A stretch of DNA of 44,243 nucleotides from Caldifarciminota bacterium (lineage in GTDB: Bacteria; Hydrothermota; Tepidihabitantia; SM23-42). The translations under genes were made by a program, and so were the position numbers. Position 1 is the first letter of the stretch. Each line of letters begins with the position of its first letter. The stretch lies in the NCBI GenBank assembly GCA_020355325.1, contig CP070664.1, forward strand, positions 2,347,539 through 2,391,781, read 5' to 3'. The notes under the pieces were generated by a model that saw nothing but the letters and a program-made list of their open reading frames with translations, did no database searches and was not told the DNA's origin. Positions 34,126-42,853 of the stretch are shown here, piece by piece.

Positions 34126-35081
34126 AGAGAACACACATTGCACTGCTCGTTTTAGCAATACTGTTTTTGATTTGGTTGCAGCCAATTGATTTTGGTACTG
34201 CAGAGATCACCATACAAAAAGGTGCAAATGCTCGGGAGATTGCGGAATACCTCTCTGCCCGTGGAGTGGTGCGTGACAAGAATGAATTTCTCTTTTGGCT
34301 GAAGATTTCTGGAAAAGGCAAGCATCTGAGATCAGGTAACTATGAGCTCAGAAGGTATTCCAATCCGCTCTTCTTGATTAACGAGCTCACCTTAGGCGGT
34401 ACGTCTGATGTTGTGGTTACTATACCAGAAGGTATAACCTTACATGAAACTGCTACAATGCTGGCCAATCATGAACTCGTCACTCAAGAACATTTTGTAG
34501 CTCTGTGTAACGATCGCAATTTTATTGCAGAATTCGGGTTGCCAGGTTCATCTTTGGAAGGCTATCTTTTCCCTGATACATACTCGTTCAGCAGTACACA
34601 GAGTGATTCTAGCATTGTTAAAACATTTGTTGAAAATTTTAAAAATCATATCATGAAATATGGCATAACCAATCGAGATTCAGTGTATATGATTGTAACC
34701 CTTGCTTCACTCGTTGAAAAGGAAGCAAAGTACGAAGACGAACGGCCCATTATTGCTCAGGTATTCATCAATAGGCTAAAAACACGTCGTCCCTTGGAAT
34801 CATGTGCCACCATTCTGTATGTATTAAAGAACAGAAATATTCATAAAACGAACCTTACCGAGAACGATTTGAAGATAGATTCACCATACAATACATACCT
34901 CCATATTGGACTTCCACCAGGACCGATCTGTTCTCCTGGTGAAAGCTCAATCAAAGCCGTCGTCGCACCTGCTGATGTGGATTATCTGTACTTCGTATCG
35001 AAAGGAGATGGTCGTCACTATTTTTCAAGAACATACCAAGAACATTGTGCAGCAAAGGAACGGTACAATGCGACGAAGTGA
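34122..35081 (+). CDS. mltG: Endolytic peptidoglycan transglycosylase MltG
   Basis: A 319-residue inner-membrane lytic transglycosylase that cuts nascent glycan strands. An N-terminal membrane helix (MKRTHIALLVLAILFLIWLQ) is followed by a LysM-like region (ITIQKGANAREIAEYL, then VVTIPEGITLHETATML) and the YceG catalytic domain: LEGYLFPDTYSF, LASLVEKEAKYEDERPIIAQV with catalytic Glu, and IDSPYNTYLHIGLPPGPI. Its 3' end overlaps the first cyclase-like gene by 14 bases. Confidence 0.95.
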   Translation: MKRTHIALLVLAILFLIWLQPIDFGTAEITIQKGANAREIAEYLSARGVVRDKNEFLFWLKISGKGKHLRSGNYELRRYSNPLFLINELTLGGTSDVVVTIPEGITLHETATMLANHELVTQEHFVALCNDRNFIAEFGLPGSSLEGYLFPDTYSFSSTQSDSSIVKTFVENFKNHIMKYGITNRDSVYMIVTLASLVEKEAKYEDERPIIAQVFINRLKTRRPLESCATILYVLKNRNIHKTNLTENDLKIDSPYNTYLHIGLPPGPICSPGESSIKAVVAPADVDYLYFVSKGDGRHYFSRTYQEHCAAKERYNATK

Positions 35082-37485
35082 ATTTGAAGATATCTTAATT
35101 CAAGAAACGCCATTCTATAAGGAACTGCAGAAAGAATATCGTGACACAGCAACATTTAGTCGTTATATTACAGTGCTCAAGACCATTACAAAGAGTGATG
35201 GTTTCGTAAAATTATTGGAGCAGCGTGGCGCTAAAGCATTGATTTTTCTAGGTAGAAAAGTTCTTTCACTCCAAGAAGAATTCGTTGTCAACTATCAAAA
35301 TTTTCTGATTGACGAATCAAGAAGAGATAAGTGGGAAGAATTTTTTGAACGCTACAGTAAGAATCTATTTGAAATTTACGAGAAATTCGTAGATGGAAGT
35401 AGTGAGAGAGCGCTTATATTTGAAATTGTGAATCGAAAGTTGCTTCGCGATCTTTTAACGAAACACATTGGAAATGTGCCCCGCGAGAGCAAAATGTTGA
35501 TCGCAGAACGCTTTGGATTAGTTATTAATCAACTCTTCAATTATTTTAGGAATTCGCTGGCCCGAAGTGTCCATATAGTTGATTCATTGATTATCGATGT
35601 CTATAATAAAATCCCTCTCTTGCCGATCTGTAGTCGTAAAGAGACGATGCAACTCCTCAGCAAAAATTTTCTCCAAAACGGTTTGCCCGAACCCCTCTTC
35701 ACTGCTATGTTCAAGAGCATGGTAGATTTCTTGTACACAGAGGAATGGAATAAAATTGTAGATACAATCAATAGAAAGACAACATTAAGTAAGGATGAAA
35801 TTCATAATCTCTTTAAATCATACTTCTTTTTTCCCGATGATGACCATCTCTCGGAGATATTAAAATTGCTCAAGAAAAAATCTCGAGAGTTGGTTGGAGC
35901 ACTCGGAACGAGAAAAAAATTGATTGAAGACAAGATTGTGGAAATTAAGAAAAGAATGAGAATGACGGCACATGACCTCAGCAAAAATCTGATTGACCTG
36001 GCAAACGATTTTTCAACAGAAGAACCAATCGATACCATGATAAAAAGACTTCGTCGAGCTTTTTTAAAAGATGCGCATAGTCTCAAGAACTTGAAGCATG
36101 ATCATCAAGAATGTGTAAGAATAGAAACTGAATTGTATAGTATCATGAAATTTAATGTGGATGATTTGTCAAAATTTGTTGTAAAAAACGAATGGGATCC
36201 ATATTTAATTCTCATACTCAACGAAAAAACAAAGATTGATGAAGCGCAGTTTCAAACGATTTTGAAAGATGTGATGGCTGAAATCAGAAATGACAAAGAA
36301 GCCTCAAGTGTTCTCAATAAGTACCGAACTGGAGGTTTCTTAAAAGAAAAATACGATATTGAAACAATAAATATAAAATTCCATGCGATCATGAAAGGCA
36401 TAATTGTGTCGCTCCTTAAATCATTTCTTTTAGAAGAATTAATGGAATACTATCCCAAATTGTCTCGTGTCGTGTCTCCAGAAGGTATTCGGTATGTTGC
36501 AGAAGAAACCACTGCAGGCAGAGTTTTAATGATCGATAAAGATATCGATGTCATTAAGGAATCTGAAGAAGTAGCAAATATGGATGTATCGCGATTTAAA
36601 AATTTAGTATCTGTTCTTATTTATGATATTCGTGGTTCGACATTTATGGGCACTAAGTTGAAGGACGCCAAAAAGGAGAGTGAGATAAGAAATCTCTTCC
36701 AGGAATCTATGCTTGCAATTGTCGAAAAACACGGCGGTGTTCCTATAAAAGACACGGGCGATGGTGGTATTGTGTTGTTTACAGAAAATAGCTATGACAT
36801 AAGGAATCATAAAACAACAAAGATGGAATCAGGGAGTACATTATCAGCAGTACGAAGTGGCATTGAAATGATTCAAGAAACCAAGAATTTCGTACAGGAA
36901 AACATCACCAAATATCAAGATTGGTTTCGTGAAGCTGAAGAACGGAAAATAAACTTTGAGGGTGTAACATATGCGAAACTGCCACCTTCTTATCAAGCTA
37001 TTTTTCAGGTGGGTGTCGGTATTGCTTCGGGGTCTTATCCGAAAGAGGTATATTTAGAGAAAAATGCATTTGGTGAGTATGATCTCGCAGGTATGCTTGT
37101 CAGAGAAGCAAATCTTTATTCTAAAGTTAAGGCAAAAGAGAAGTCGACTGTAATATGCGATGATGTCACTGTTTATAATCTCTTATTGAATGTGAATAAA
37201 TTTTCTTTTCTCGGTGAAGCAGGACTCAAGGTGGATGCGCTGTCAAATGATATTGAGCAGGGCCTCAAGTACTGGATAACCCAGAAAACGACACGTCGAG
37301 GTTTTGTATTCGACCTGTATAAAGTGTTTGCGACGCAGTTGGGCCAGGAAGTATCGCATCCTGGAAGTATCAAAATTGTGTTAGGGCTTTTTGATATTTC
37401 AATCAATGAAGCAGGTGAAATAAAAGATGAGAAGGGTGGTCGGGGGAAATTTCTCTATGAACTGTCGTCAGAGGCATTGGGATGA
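35068..37485 (+). CDS. Divergent class III nucleotide-cyclase-like protein A (805 aa)
   Basis: About 500 N-terminal residues are all-helical and match no family I recognise. They precede a class III adenylyl/guanylyl cyclase-like domain. VLIYDIRGST holds metal Asp520, and IKDTGDGGIVLF holds Lys561 and Asp565, matching the adenine-selecting Lys and second metal Asp. In the last motif Asp672 and Gly675 are kept, but the transition-state Asn and Arg positions read Arg679 and Leu683. An insertion of about 90 residues before VGVGIASG is shared with the next gene. No membrane segment is seen. ATG at 35068 with AAAGGA upstream; a longer frame from 34906 lies inside mltG. The stop overlaps its paralogue by four bases. 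Confidence 0.75.
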   Translation: MRRSEFEDILIQETPFYKELQKEYRDTATFSRYITVLKTITKSDGFVKLLEQRGAKALIFLGRKVLSLQEEFVVNYQNFLIDESRRDKWEEFFERYSKNLFEIYEKFVDGSSERALIFEIVNRKLLRDLLTKHIGNVPRESKMLIAERFGLVINQLFNYFRNSLARSVHIVDSLIIDVYNKIPLLPICSRKETMQLLSKNFLQNGLPEPLFTAMFKSMVDFLYTEEWNKIVDTINRKTTLSKDEIHNLFKSYFFFPDDDHLSEILKLLKKKSRELVGALGTRKKLIEDKIVEIKKRMRMTAHDLSKNLIDLANDFSTEEPIDTMIKRLRRAFLKDAHSLKNLKHDHQECVRIETELYSIMKFNVDDLSKFVVKNEWDPYLILILNEKTKIDEAQFQTILKDVMAEIRNDKEASSVLNKYRTGGFLKEKYDIETINIKFHAIMKGIIVSLLKSFLLEELMEYYPKLSRVVSPEGIRYVAEETTAGRVLMIDKDIDVIKESEEVANMDVSRFKNLVSVLIYDIRGSTFMGTKLKDAKKESEIRNLFQESMLAIVEKHGGVPIKDTGDGGIVLFTENSYDIRNHKTTKMESGSTLSAVRSGIEMIQETKNFVQENITKYQDWFREAEERKINFEGVTYAKLPPSYQAIFQVGVGIASGSYPKEVYLEKNAFGEYDLAGMLVREANLYSKVKAKEKSTVICDDVTVYNLLLNVNKFSFLGEAGLKVDALSNDIEQGLKYWITQKTTRRGFVFDLYKVFATQLGQEVSHPGSIKIVLGLFDISINEAGEIKDEKGGRGKFLYELSSEALG

Positions 37486-39749
37486 ATAAATTTTTGATAA
37501 ACGAAATTCAGCGCTACTGTGAGGAAAATAGTCAATACTGTCAGCTTTTGAAAAAGCGTTATATTAATGAGATAGAGTACGTTCAGAAATTAGCTGCAAT
37601 CAAACAGGGACTTACGTGCTTAGGAATTTCAAATGATACGATAAAGGCATTTGAGGAAAAGACACATCTCGTTCTCTGGCTAAGCCATATGCCGACGAAC
37701 TACGAAGGCGATGAACTATTGTTCTACATCGGCCATAAGAAAATGGGAATACCGATATCCGAGTCTTTGGCGATGAAATGTCCCACACAAATTACTTCAT
37801 TGATTGACCAGGTGTCACGAAAAGAATATATTCATGAGTTCAATAAAGAATTGAAGAAGAACTCATTCTCACTCGATATCTTCTTATATGTCCATAAGAG
37901 TTTCATGGAGGCACGGGTCGAAAATCTCTTGCCAAATTTATTCTCTGATATTGAGCGGTCAGGGTTTGCAGACCTACAGGATGTAATAAACAAAATTCCT
38001 TCCTTTTATTTAAAATATCTCTCTCCAGCATCGCTTGCAAAATTGGTGAAGAAAGTGTCCCTTCTTTTGCGCGAAGCGAAGAGTCGATTAATGGAAGAAC
38101 TGAAAAGTATCGATCTCTATTCGCTCCGTGTGAAAGAACAACTTCAAGGGCTCTATCTTGAGACCGATAAAGGTCTAAAGGATATCATGGAAAGAAATGT
38201 TGAACAGGGAGATGATATACATGCTATTACTCAAAGGATTTCAAATTTATTCTCCCGGACAGAACGGCTATTTCTCGGCAATATTTATCACCTGAAAGAC
38301 TATGAAAATAAACGAGCAGAGATAGAGCAGGTTCTCGCACAGGAAGAGGAGTTAAAATATTATGCAGATAAAAGAGTTTTAAATAAAAGAATAAAAATCA
38401 GTGATGTTTATGATGACTATATGTTTCTTAATAAATACGGATCATTAACCGGAGACGAGGATAAAATATTTTTAAGGGCATTGACACAAGATTTTGAACA
38501 GCTTCACCGAAAGAGGACGAAAGATATCCCCTTGCTGCAAAAATTTGAGACGAGGGGTCTCTTGTCAGTTGGTCTCGATTGTGAGGGCATCAAGGAAGCA
38601 TACCATTCGTTTATGAAAGCAGTTATTATCCCACAGTATATCGGTCAAAGTCTACTCGATATCGTACCATGCCTTCCTCCTACAAATAAAGAGCCTCAGC
38701 GGGTAGTGCGCGACCTGGCGCACTTAAAGATCTTCGCCCTCGATGGTAAAAATGTATTAGGATTGACTGATAGAAAACAAAATTATTCAAAAAATTTGAC
38801 GAAATATGCAGAAACATATCAAAAATGTATCACAATACTTGTGTATGATATTAGAGGATCTTCGTATATGGGCATCAAATTGCATAATGCTATTAAAGAA
38901 CAGAGGATCAAGTATAAATTTGCCGCGGAAATGGCGGGTATTGTTAAAAAATACAATGGATTTCTATTGAAAGATACCGGCGACGGTGGCATTGTTTGGT
39001 TTGCTGAAAATTCAGGTTCCCTCTATAACCACCTCTATACCGAATCTGTAACGGGTCGAGGGATGAAGCTTCGTTACTCGATATTTTCAGGAGCTGAGTT
39101 TGATCTTATCCCTGCAGCTGATGCAACAAAGAGAGCCATTCTCTGCGCACGTGATATGGTTCAAAAAGCAGAAGAGTTTATTAAAGCAAATTTCATGCAT
39201 TACCGCGAATGGTTTGCTGAAGTTGCTGAACGAACACTCGAACTCGACGGTATTACCTATGCTCTTTTGCCACCAGAATTTAAGAGTCTTTTCAGAATTG
39301 GAGTTGGTATTGCATCTGGGATACCAGATAAGGATGTCGTTTTCTCGGCTAACTCATACGGTGATCCGGATTTGGTTGGTCCTATTCTTGCCGATGCACA
39401 CCTCTATGCCATGAAAAAGCAGCCGGATCGTTCACTCATCGTATGCGATTTACCGAGTCTTGTTAATTTGATTCTCAATATTGAAAATTTCGAGTACGCA
39501 ATTGATGAGAGTGATTTCCAAAAATATATAGGGATGGCAGAAGATTTGAGAAAAGAAGATTATGGATATACATTAGCAGACCATAAAATTTCAATTGTTC
39601 CACGAGGGATTCATTTTCTCGAGGAATTGAATAAAATGAAGGCCCTCGTCGATCTACAACCGTCGCATTTCGTTATCGATGATAATGGAATTGTCTACGA
39701 TGAACACCATAAGAAGGTAAAATTCATATACGAAGTCCTCAATATCTAA
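37482..39749 (+). CDS. Divergent class III nucleotide-cyclase-like protein B (755 aa)
   Basis: Paralogue of the preceding gene: an unrecognised helical region (about 1-400, with coiled-coil stretches) then the same cyclase-like domain. ILVYDIRGSS has Asp456; LLKDTGDGGIVWF has Lys497 and Asp501; DLVGPILADAHLYA has Asp630, Gly633 and Ala639. The transition-state Asn is Ala637 and the Arg is Leu641. The shared insertion contains YREWFAEVAERTLELDGITYALLPPE. The N-terminal regions of the two proteins align poorly by eye, so each may sense a different input. The stop and the next start overlap (TAATG at 39747). The pair may act as a heterodimer, the usual assembly for class III cyclase domains. Confidence 0.75.
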   Translation: MNKFLINEIQRYCEENSQYCQLLKKRYINEIEYVQKLAAIKQGLTCLGISNDTIKAFEEKTHLVLWLSHMPTNYEGDELLFYIGHKKMGIPISESLAMKCPTQITSLIDQVSRKEYIHEFNKELKKNSFSLDIFLYVHKSFMEARVENLLPNLFSDIERSGFADLQDVINKIPSFYLKYLSPASLAKLVKKVSLLLREAKSRLMEELKSIDLYSLRVKEQLQGLYLETDKGLKDIMERNVEQGDDIHAITQRISNLFSRTERLFLGNIYHLKDYENKRAEIEQVLAQEEELKYYADKRVLNKRIKISDVYDDYMFLNKYGSLTGDEDKIFLRALTQDFEQLHRKRTKDIPLLQKFETRGLLSVGLDCEGIKEAYHSFMKAVIIPQYIGQSLLDIVPCLPPTNKEPQRVVRDLAHLKIFALDGKNVLGLTDRKQNYSKNLTKYAETYQKCITILVYDIRGSSYMGIKLHNAIKEQRIKYKFAAEMAGIVKKYNGFLLKDTGDGGIVWFAENSGSLYNHLYTESVTGRGMKLRYSIFSGAEFDLIPAADATKRAILCARDMVQKAEEFIKANFMHYREWFAEVAERTLELDGITYALLPPEFKSLFRIGVGIASGIPDKDVVFSANSYGDPDLVGPILADAHLYAMKKQPDRSLIVCDLPSLVNLILNIENFEYAIDESDFQKYIGMAEDLRKEDYGYTLADHKISIVPRGIHFLEELNKMKALVDLQPSHFVIDDNGIVYDEHHKKVKFIYEVLNI

Positions 39750-41143
39750 TGCAAGCTTTAATCTACGATCCAGATCGTTTAAGACTAGCTACGTTGACAC
39801 GTAACGTACAAGATCTCGGTTTGCAGTGTACTACATTGATAAAAGTCGATGATATAAAAAAAACAATAAGAAAACAAAAATGCGACTTATTGATTGTCGA
39901 TCGCACCGCCATTAAAATTCTTGATAAACTCAAAAGATTGGATTCTACATTACCGATCGTCGTCGTCGCTGATCGAAAATCAAAAACTGACTACGAGAAG
40001 ATTATTTTTGCCGATATAGAAGGATTTATACTCAGACCGTATCGGAACGATTTTTTCAAGAAGGTTATTAAAAAAGCAGTTCAAAAGAGACAAGAGATAC
40101 TCTCTAATGTTATAACAGTTACGTCATTGAAACAAAAAATTCAAGAACTCCAAACACTCAATGAAGTTGTTCAAGCAATTAATTCATCACTGCGGCCCCA
40201 AGAAATTATGCGTGTCATTATGGAAAAAACCGCAGACCTCATAAAAGCTGAGGGATGGTCTGTGTTACTTCTTGACGACAACCGGCGTGATCTCGTGTTT
40301 GTGGCTGCGGCTGGTGAGGCAGGTAAAAAAATTATGGGTATGAGGTTAAAAGTAGGACAGGGTGTTGCGGGATGGGTTGCACGGTATGGACAGTCGTTAA
40401 TTGTTCCCGATGTGACAAAAGATCCACGTTTCTATTCGGGTATCGATAAGAAGAGTAAGTTTATAACAAAATCGGTGCTTTGTGTTCCAATGAAAAGCCG
40501 TAATAAGATAATTGGCGTGGTGGAAGTCGTGAACAAAATTGATGGTGAGCCATTTAGCAAAGATGATCTTGAAATATTTGAAAATCTCGTTGCACATATT
40601 ACGATTGCTTTGGAAAACGCTAATATGTATCGCAAGATGGAGGAGGCGAGTCAGATTGATACGTTGACAAACTTATACAATAGTCACTACTGTAATCAAT
40701 TTCTTGATAATTTTTTATTAAACCGAAAAAATGTGCGTGGCACGATTTCATTAATATTCCTCGATATCGATTTTTTCAAACTCGTCGATGATAACTTCGG
40801 TCATCTTGTGGGGAGTGAAACATTACGGCTGCTCGGCGATCGAATAAAGAATGTCGTACGGAGTGGTGATGTTGTTGCGCGTTACGGCGGTGATGAATAT
40901 ATTGTTATTCTACCAAATACCGATAAAAAGACAGCAGCCGTGATTGCGGAAAGAATACGGAGGGAAATTAATCAAGAACCCTTTTATGCCTTCAAGAATA
41001 AAAAATTTAATATCTCGGTTACCCTGGGGGTTGCAACATATCCTGGCGATGCAAAAAACCGTGATGAACTTATCGGCAAGGCGGATAAAGCAATGTATGA
41101 AGGTAAACTCTCGGGTCGAGACAAGGTGGTACTAGCCAGTTAA
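39749..41143 (+). CDS. Receiver-GAF-GGDEF protein (probable diguanylate cyclase)
   Basis: A 464-residue protein that should make cyclic di-GMP. Residues 1-115 form a receiver-like domain with Asp51 (DLLIVDR) kept, but the usual Thr/Ser and Lys are Ala74 and Arg96, so classical phosphotransfer signalling is doubtful. A GAF domain follows (about 145-295, GVAGWVARYGQSLIVPDVTKD). The GGDEF domain (about 310-460) has GGDEY at 380-384 and an intact product-inhibition site RSGD at 371-374. It is last in the ruvX operon, coupled to cyclase-like gene B, suggesting joint control of nucleotide second messengers. Confidence 0.9.
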   Translation: MQALIYDPDRLRLATLTRNVQDLGLQCTTLIKVDDIKKTIRKQKCDLLIVDRTAIKILDKLKRLDSTLPIVVVADRKSKTDYEKIIFADIEGFILRPYRNDFFKKVIKKAVQKRQEILSNVITVTSLKQKIQELQTLNEVVQAINSSLRPQEIMRVIMEKTADLIKAEGWSVLLLDDNRRDLVFVAAAGEAGKKIMGMRLKVGQGVAGWVARYGQSLIVPDVTKDPRFYSGIDKKSKFITKSVLCVPMKSRNKIIGVVEVVNKIDGEPFSKDDLEIFENLVAHITIALENANMYRKMEEASQIDTLTNLYNSHYCNQFLDNFLLNRKNVRGTISLIFLDIDFFKLVDDNFGHLVGSETLRLLGDRIKNVVRSGDVVARYGGDEYIVILPNTDKKTAAVIAERIRREINQEPFYAFKNKKFNISVTLGVATYPGDAKNRDELIGKADKAMYEGKLSGRDKVVLAS

Positions 41144-41152
41144 GCGAGCCTC

Positions 41153-41180
41153 TTGAAAACAACGTAATTTTATATATAAT
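41153..41180 (+). promoter_or_regulatory. Promoter of the CBS-antiporter operon
   Basis: TTGAAA (41153-41158), 16-base spacer, TATAAT (41175-41180). The ATG at 41187 follows after six bases, so the mRNA is probably leaderless. Confidence 0.72.
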
Positions 41181-41186
41181 TAAACC

Positions 41187-41678
41187 ATGGACGTTGAAAA
41201 ATTATCGGTTGCGAGTGTGATGAGCAGAAATGCCCCTACAGTCAGGCCTTCAACAACGTTGTCACAACTAATACGATTGATGCAAAAAACAAACCAGCAT
41301 ATGCTTCCTGTCGTTGACGATGAGAACTATCTTCTCGGAATTGTCAATTATCGCGGCATCTTGAATATCTTTCGGCCATTTTCCAAATCCATGAGTGAGA
41401 TTGTTGAACGAATGCCGTTTGTTGAGAAAGTGGCTGATGAGGATCTGAACCTTGCTCTTTCTCCAGAAATGGGCACGTTGATTCTCGTCGACGATATTAT
41501 CAATACAAACTACATTTCCGTTAAAGAAACTGATACCGTTCACGAGGCGCGTCGGCTTATGAGACTCCATAATGTTGAAATGCTACCGGTTGTTTCTGAG
41601 AAAAAACTCGTTGGAGTATTATCCTTACTCGATATTCTTGTATACATATTTAAAGAACATGCTATCATCAAAAAGTGA
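41187..41678 (+). CDS. CBS-domain-pair protein
   Basis: A 163-residue stand-alone Bateman module with two CBS domains: VASVMSRNAPTVRPSTTLSQ with HMLPVVDDENYLLGIVNYRG, and TNYISVKETDTVHEARRLM with VEMLPVVSEKKLVGVLSLLD. CBS pairs bind adenine nucleotides. Its stop overlaps the GTG start of the first antiporter, so a role as a nucleotide-sensing regulator of the transporters is a reasonable inference. Confidence 0.88.
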   Translation: MDVEKLSVASVMSRNAPTVRPSTTLSQLIRLMQKTNQHMLPVVDDENYLLGIVNYRGILNIFRPFSKSMSEIVERMPFVEKVADEDLNLALSPEMGTLILVDDIINTNYISVKETDTVHEARRLMRLHNVEMLPVVSEKKLVGVLSLLDILVYIFKEHAIIKK

Positions 41679-42853
41679 ATAGTCTCCTGAGCGCCGGTCT
41701 CATTCTTTTGTTAGGATTTATCGGCGCGCGCCTCTTAAGATTTATCCGACTTCCAAACGTTACCGCATTTCTCATTGTTGGTATCATCATCGGTCCCCAC
41801 GCTTGTAATCTCGTTACTGAAGAGATATTTACCGCATCTGAATTTTTTTCAAATTTGGTCTTGGGTGTTATTGCATTCAGCCTCGGTGAAAGCTTTCGTT
41901 TCGATAAACTACGGGAAGGCATGAAACAGGTTATGTGGATTTCTATTATTGCTGCCCTGGGTGCTTGGCTATTGGTTTCGACCGCATTAATTGTTTACTT
42001 CATCATTATGAAATTTCCAATCTATCCAGCGATTGTGCTCGGTGCTGCTGCTTCGGCAACGGCGCCGGCTGCTACTGTTTTGGTAATCAGAGAATACCGT
42101 GCAGGAGGTTTGCTCACCGAACTACTCTTGAAGGTCGTCGCAATCGATGATGCGTGGTGTCTTATATTCGCTGCTATGGCGATCGCTGTTGCTAATGCCA
42201 TGCGTGCTGAGACATTTCAAATGTCAATCATTTTCGCGGGGCTCGGAGAGATTTTTGGCGCACTGCTCATTGGCGCGCTCTTGGGCTATCTTTCCTCGCT
42301 TTTAAGTAAATTTGTAAAAACGAGAGAAGAACTCTTGATATACACCTTAGGGTTGTTGCTCTTTAATGTTGGACTATCACTTGCTCTCCACATTTCTGTG
42401 CTGTTATCCTCGATGATGATGGGACTCGTAATCATCAATGTTGCTCACGAAAATTATAAATTCTTTGAAGTGCTGAGATCTATCGATACTCCGCTGTATC
42501 TCATTTTCTTTATATTATCAGGTGCGCATCTGGATTTTGACATCCTCCTTACAATGGGAATAGCTGGTATTCTCTACATTGTATTTCGAACACTCGGAAA
42601 GATTTACGGAGCGAAAATAGGAGCCAAAATAAGTAATGCACCAAAAACTGCCGGCGACTGGCTCGGATTGGGCTTGGCGCCACAAGCCGGTGTTGCCCTC
42701 GGTATCGGGCTTGTCGCGAAATCGGCATTTCCCGAGTACGGTAACTATATCTTTACGATTATAGCAGCAACCTCGGTTATCTTTGAATTAGCAGGCCCAC
42801 TATTAACCAAGTACAGCCTCATGAAAGCTGGGGAGATAGCATCAACTGAATAG
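41675..42853 (+). CDS. Cation:proton antiporter A (CPA/PF00999-type)
   Basis: A 392-residue membrane protein with about 11-12 helices. LGAAASATAPAATVLVIREYRAG and KVVAIDDAWCLIF carry the discontinuous-helix and Asp-Asp region typical of Na+/H+ and K+/H+ exchangers of the CPA group, with LGLAPQAGVALGIGL near the end. The start is GTG at 41675 (protein MNSLLSAGLIL), overlapping the CBS stop by four bases. No cytoplasmic TrkA domain is present; the CBS protein may take that role. The ion cannot be assigned. Confidence 0.87.
   Translation: MNSLLSAGLILLLGFIGARLLRFIRLPNVTAFLIVGIIIGPHACNLVTEEIFTASEFFSNLVLGVIAFSLGESFRFDKLREGMKQVMWISIIAALGAWLLVSTALIVYFIIMKFPIYPAIVLGAAASATAPAATVLVIREYRAGGLLTELLLKVVAIDDAWCLIFAAMAIAVANAMRAETFQMSIIFAGLGEIFGALLIGALLGYLSSLLSKFVKTREELLIYTLGLLLFNVGLSLALHISVLLSSMMMGLVIINVAHENYKFFEVLRSIDTPLYLIFFILSGAHLDFDILLTMGIAGILYIVFRTLGKIYGAKIGAKISNAPKTAGDWLGLGLAPQAGVALGIGLVAKSAFPEYGNYIFTIIAATSVIFELAGPLLTKYSLMKAGEIASTE

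Noticed and set aside
34906-35067. Extended N-terminus of cyclase-like protein A
   Set aside because: The extra 54 codons lie inside mltG in another frame and start before any ribosome binding site; ATG 35068 has AAAGGA at good spacing.
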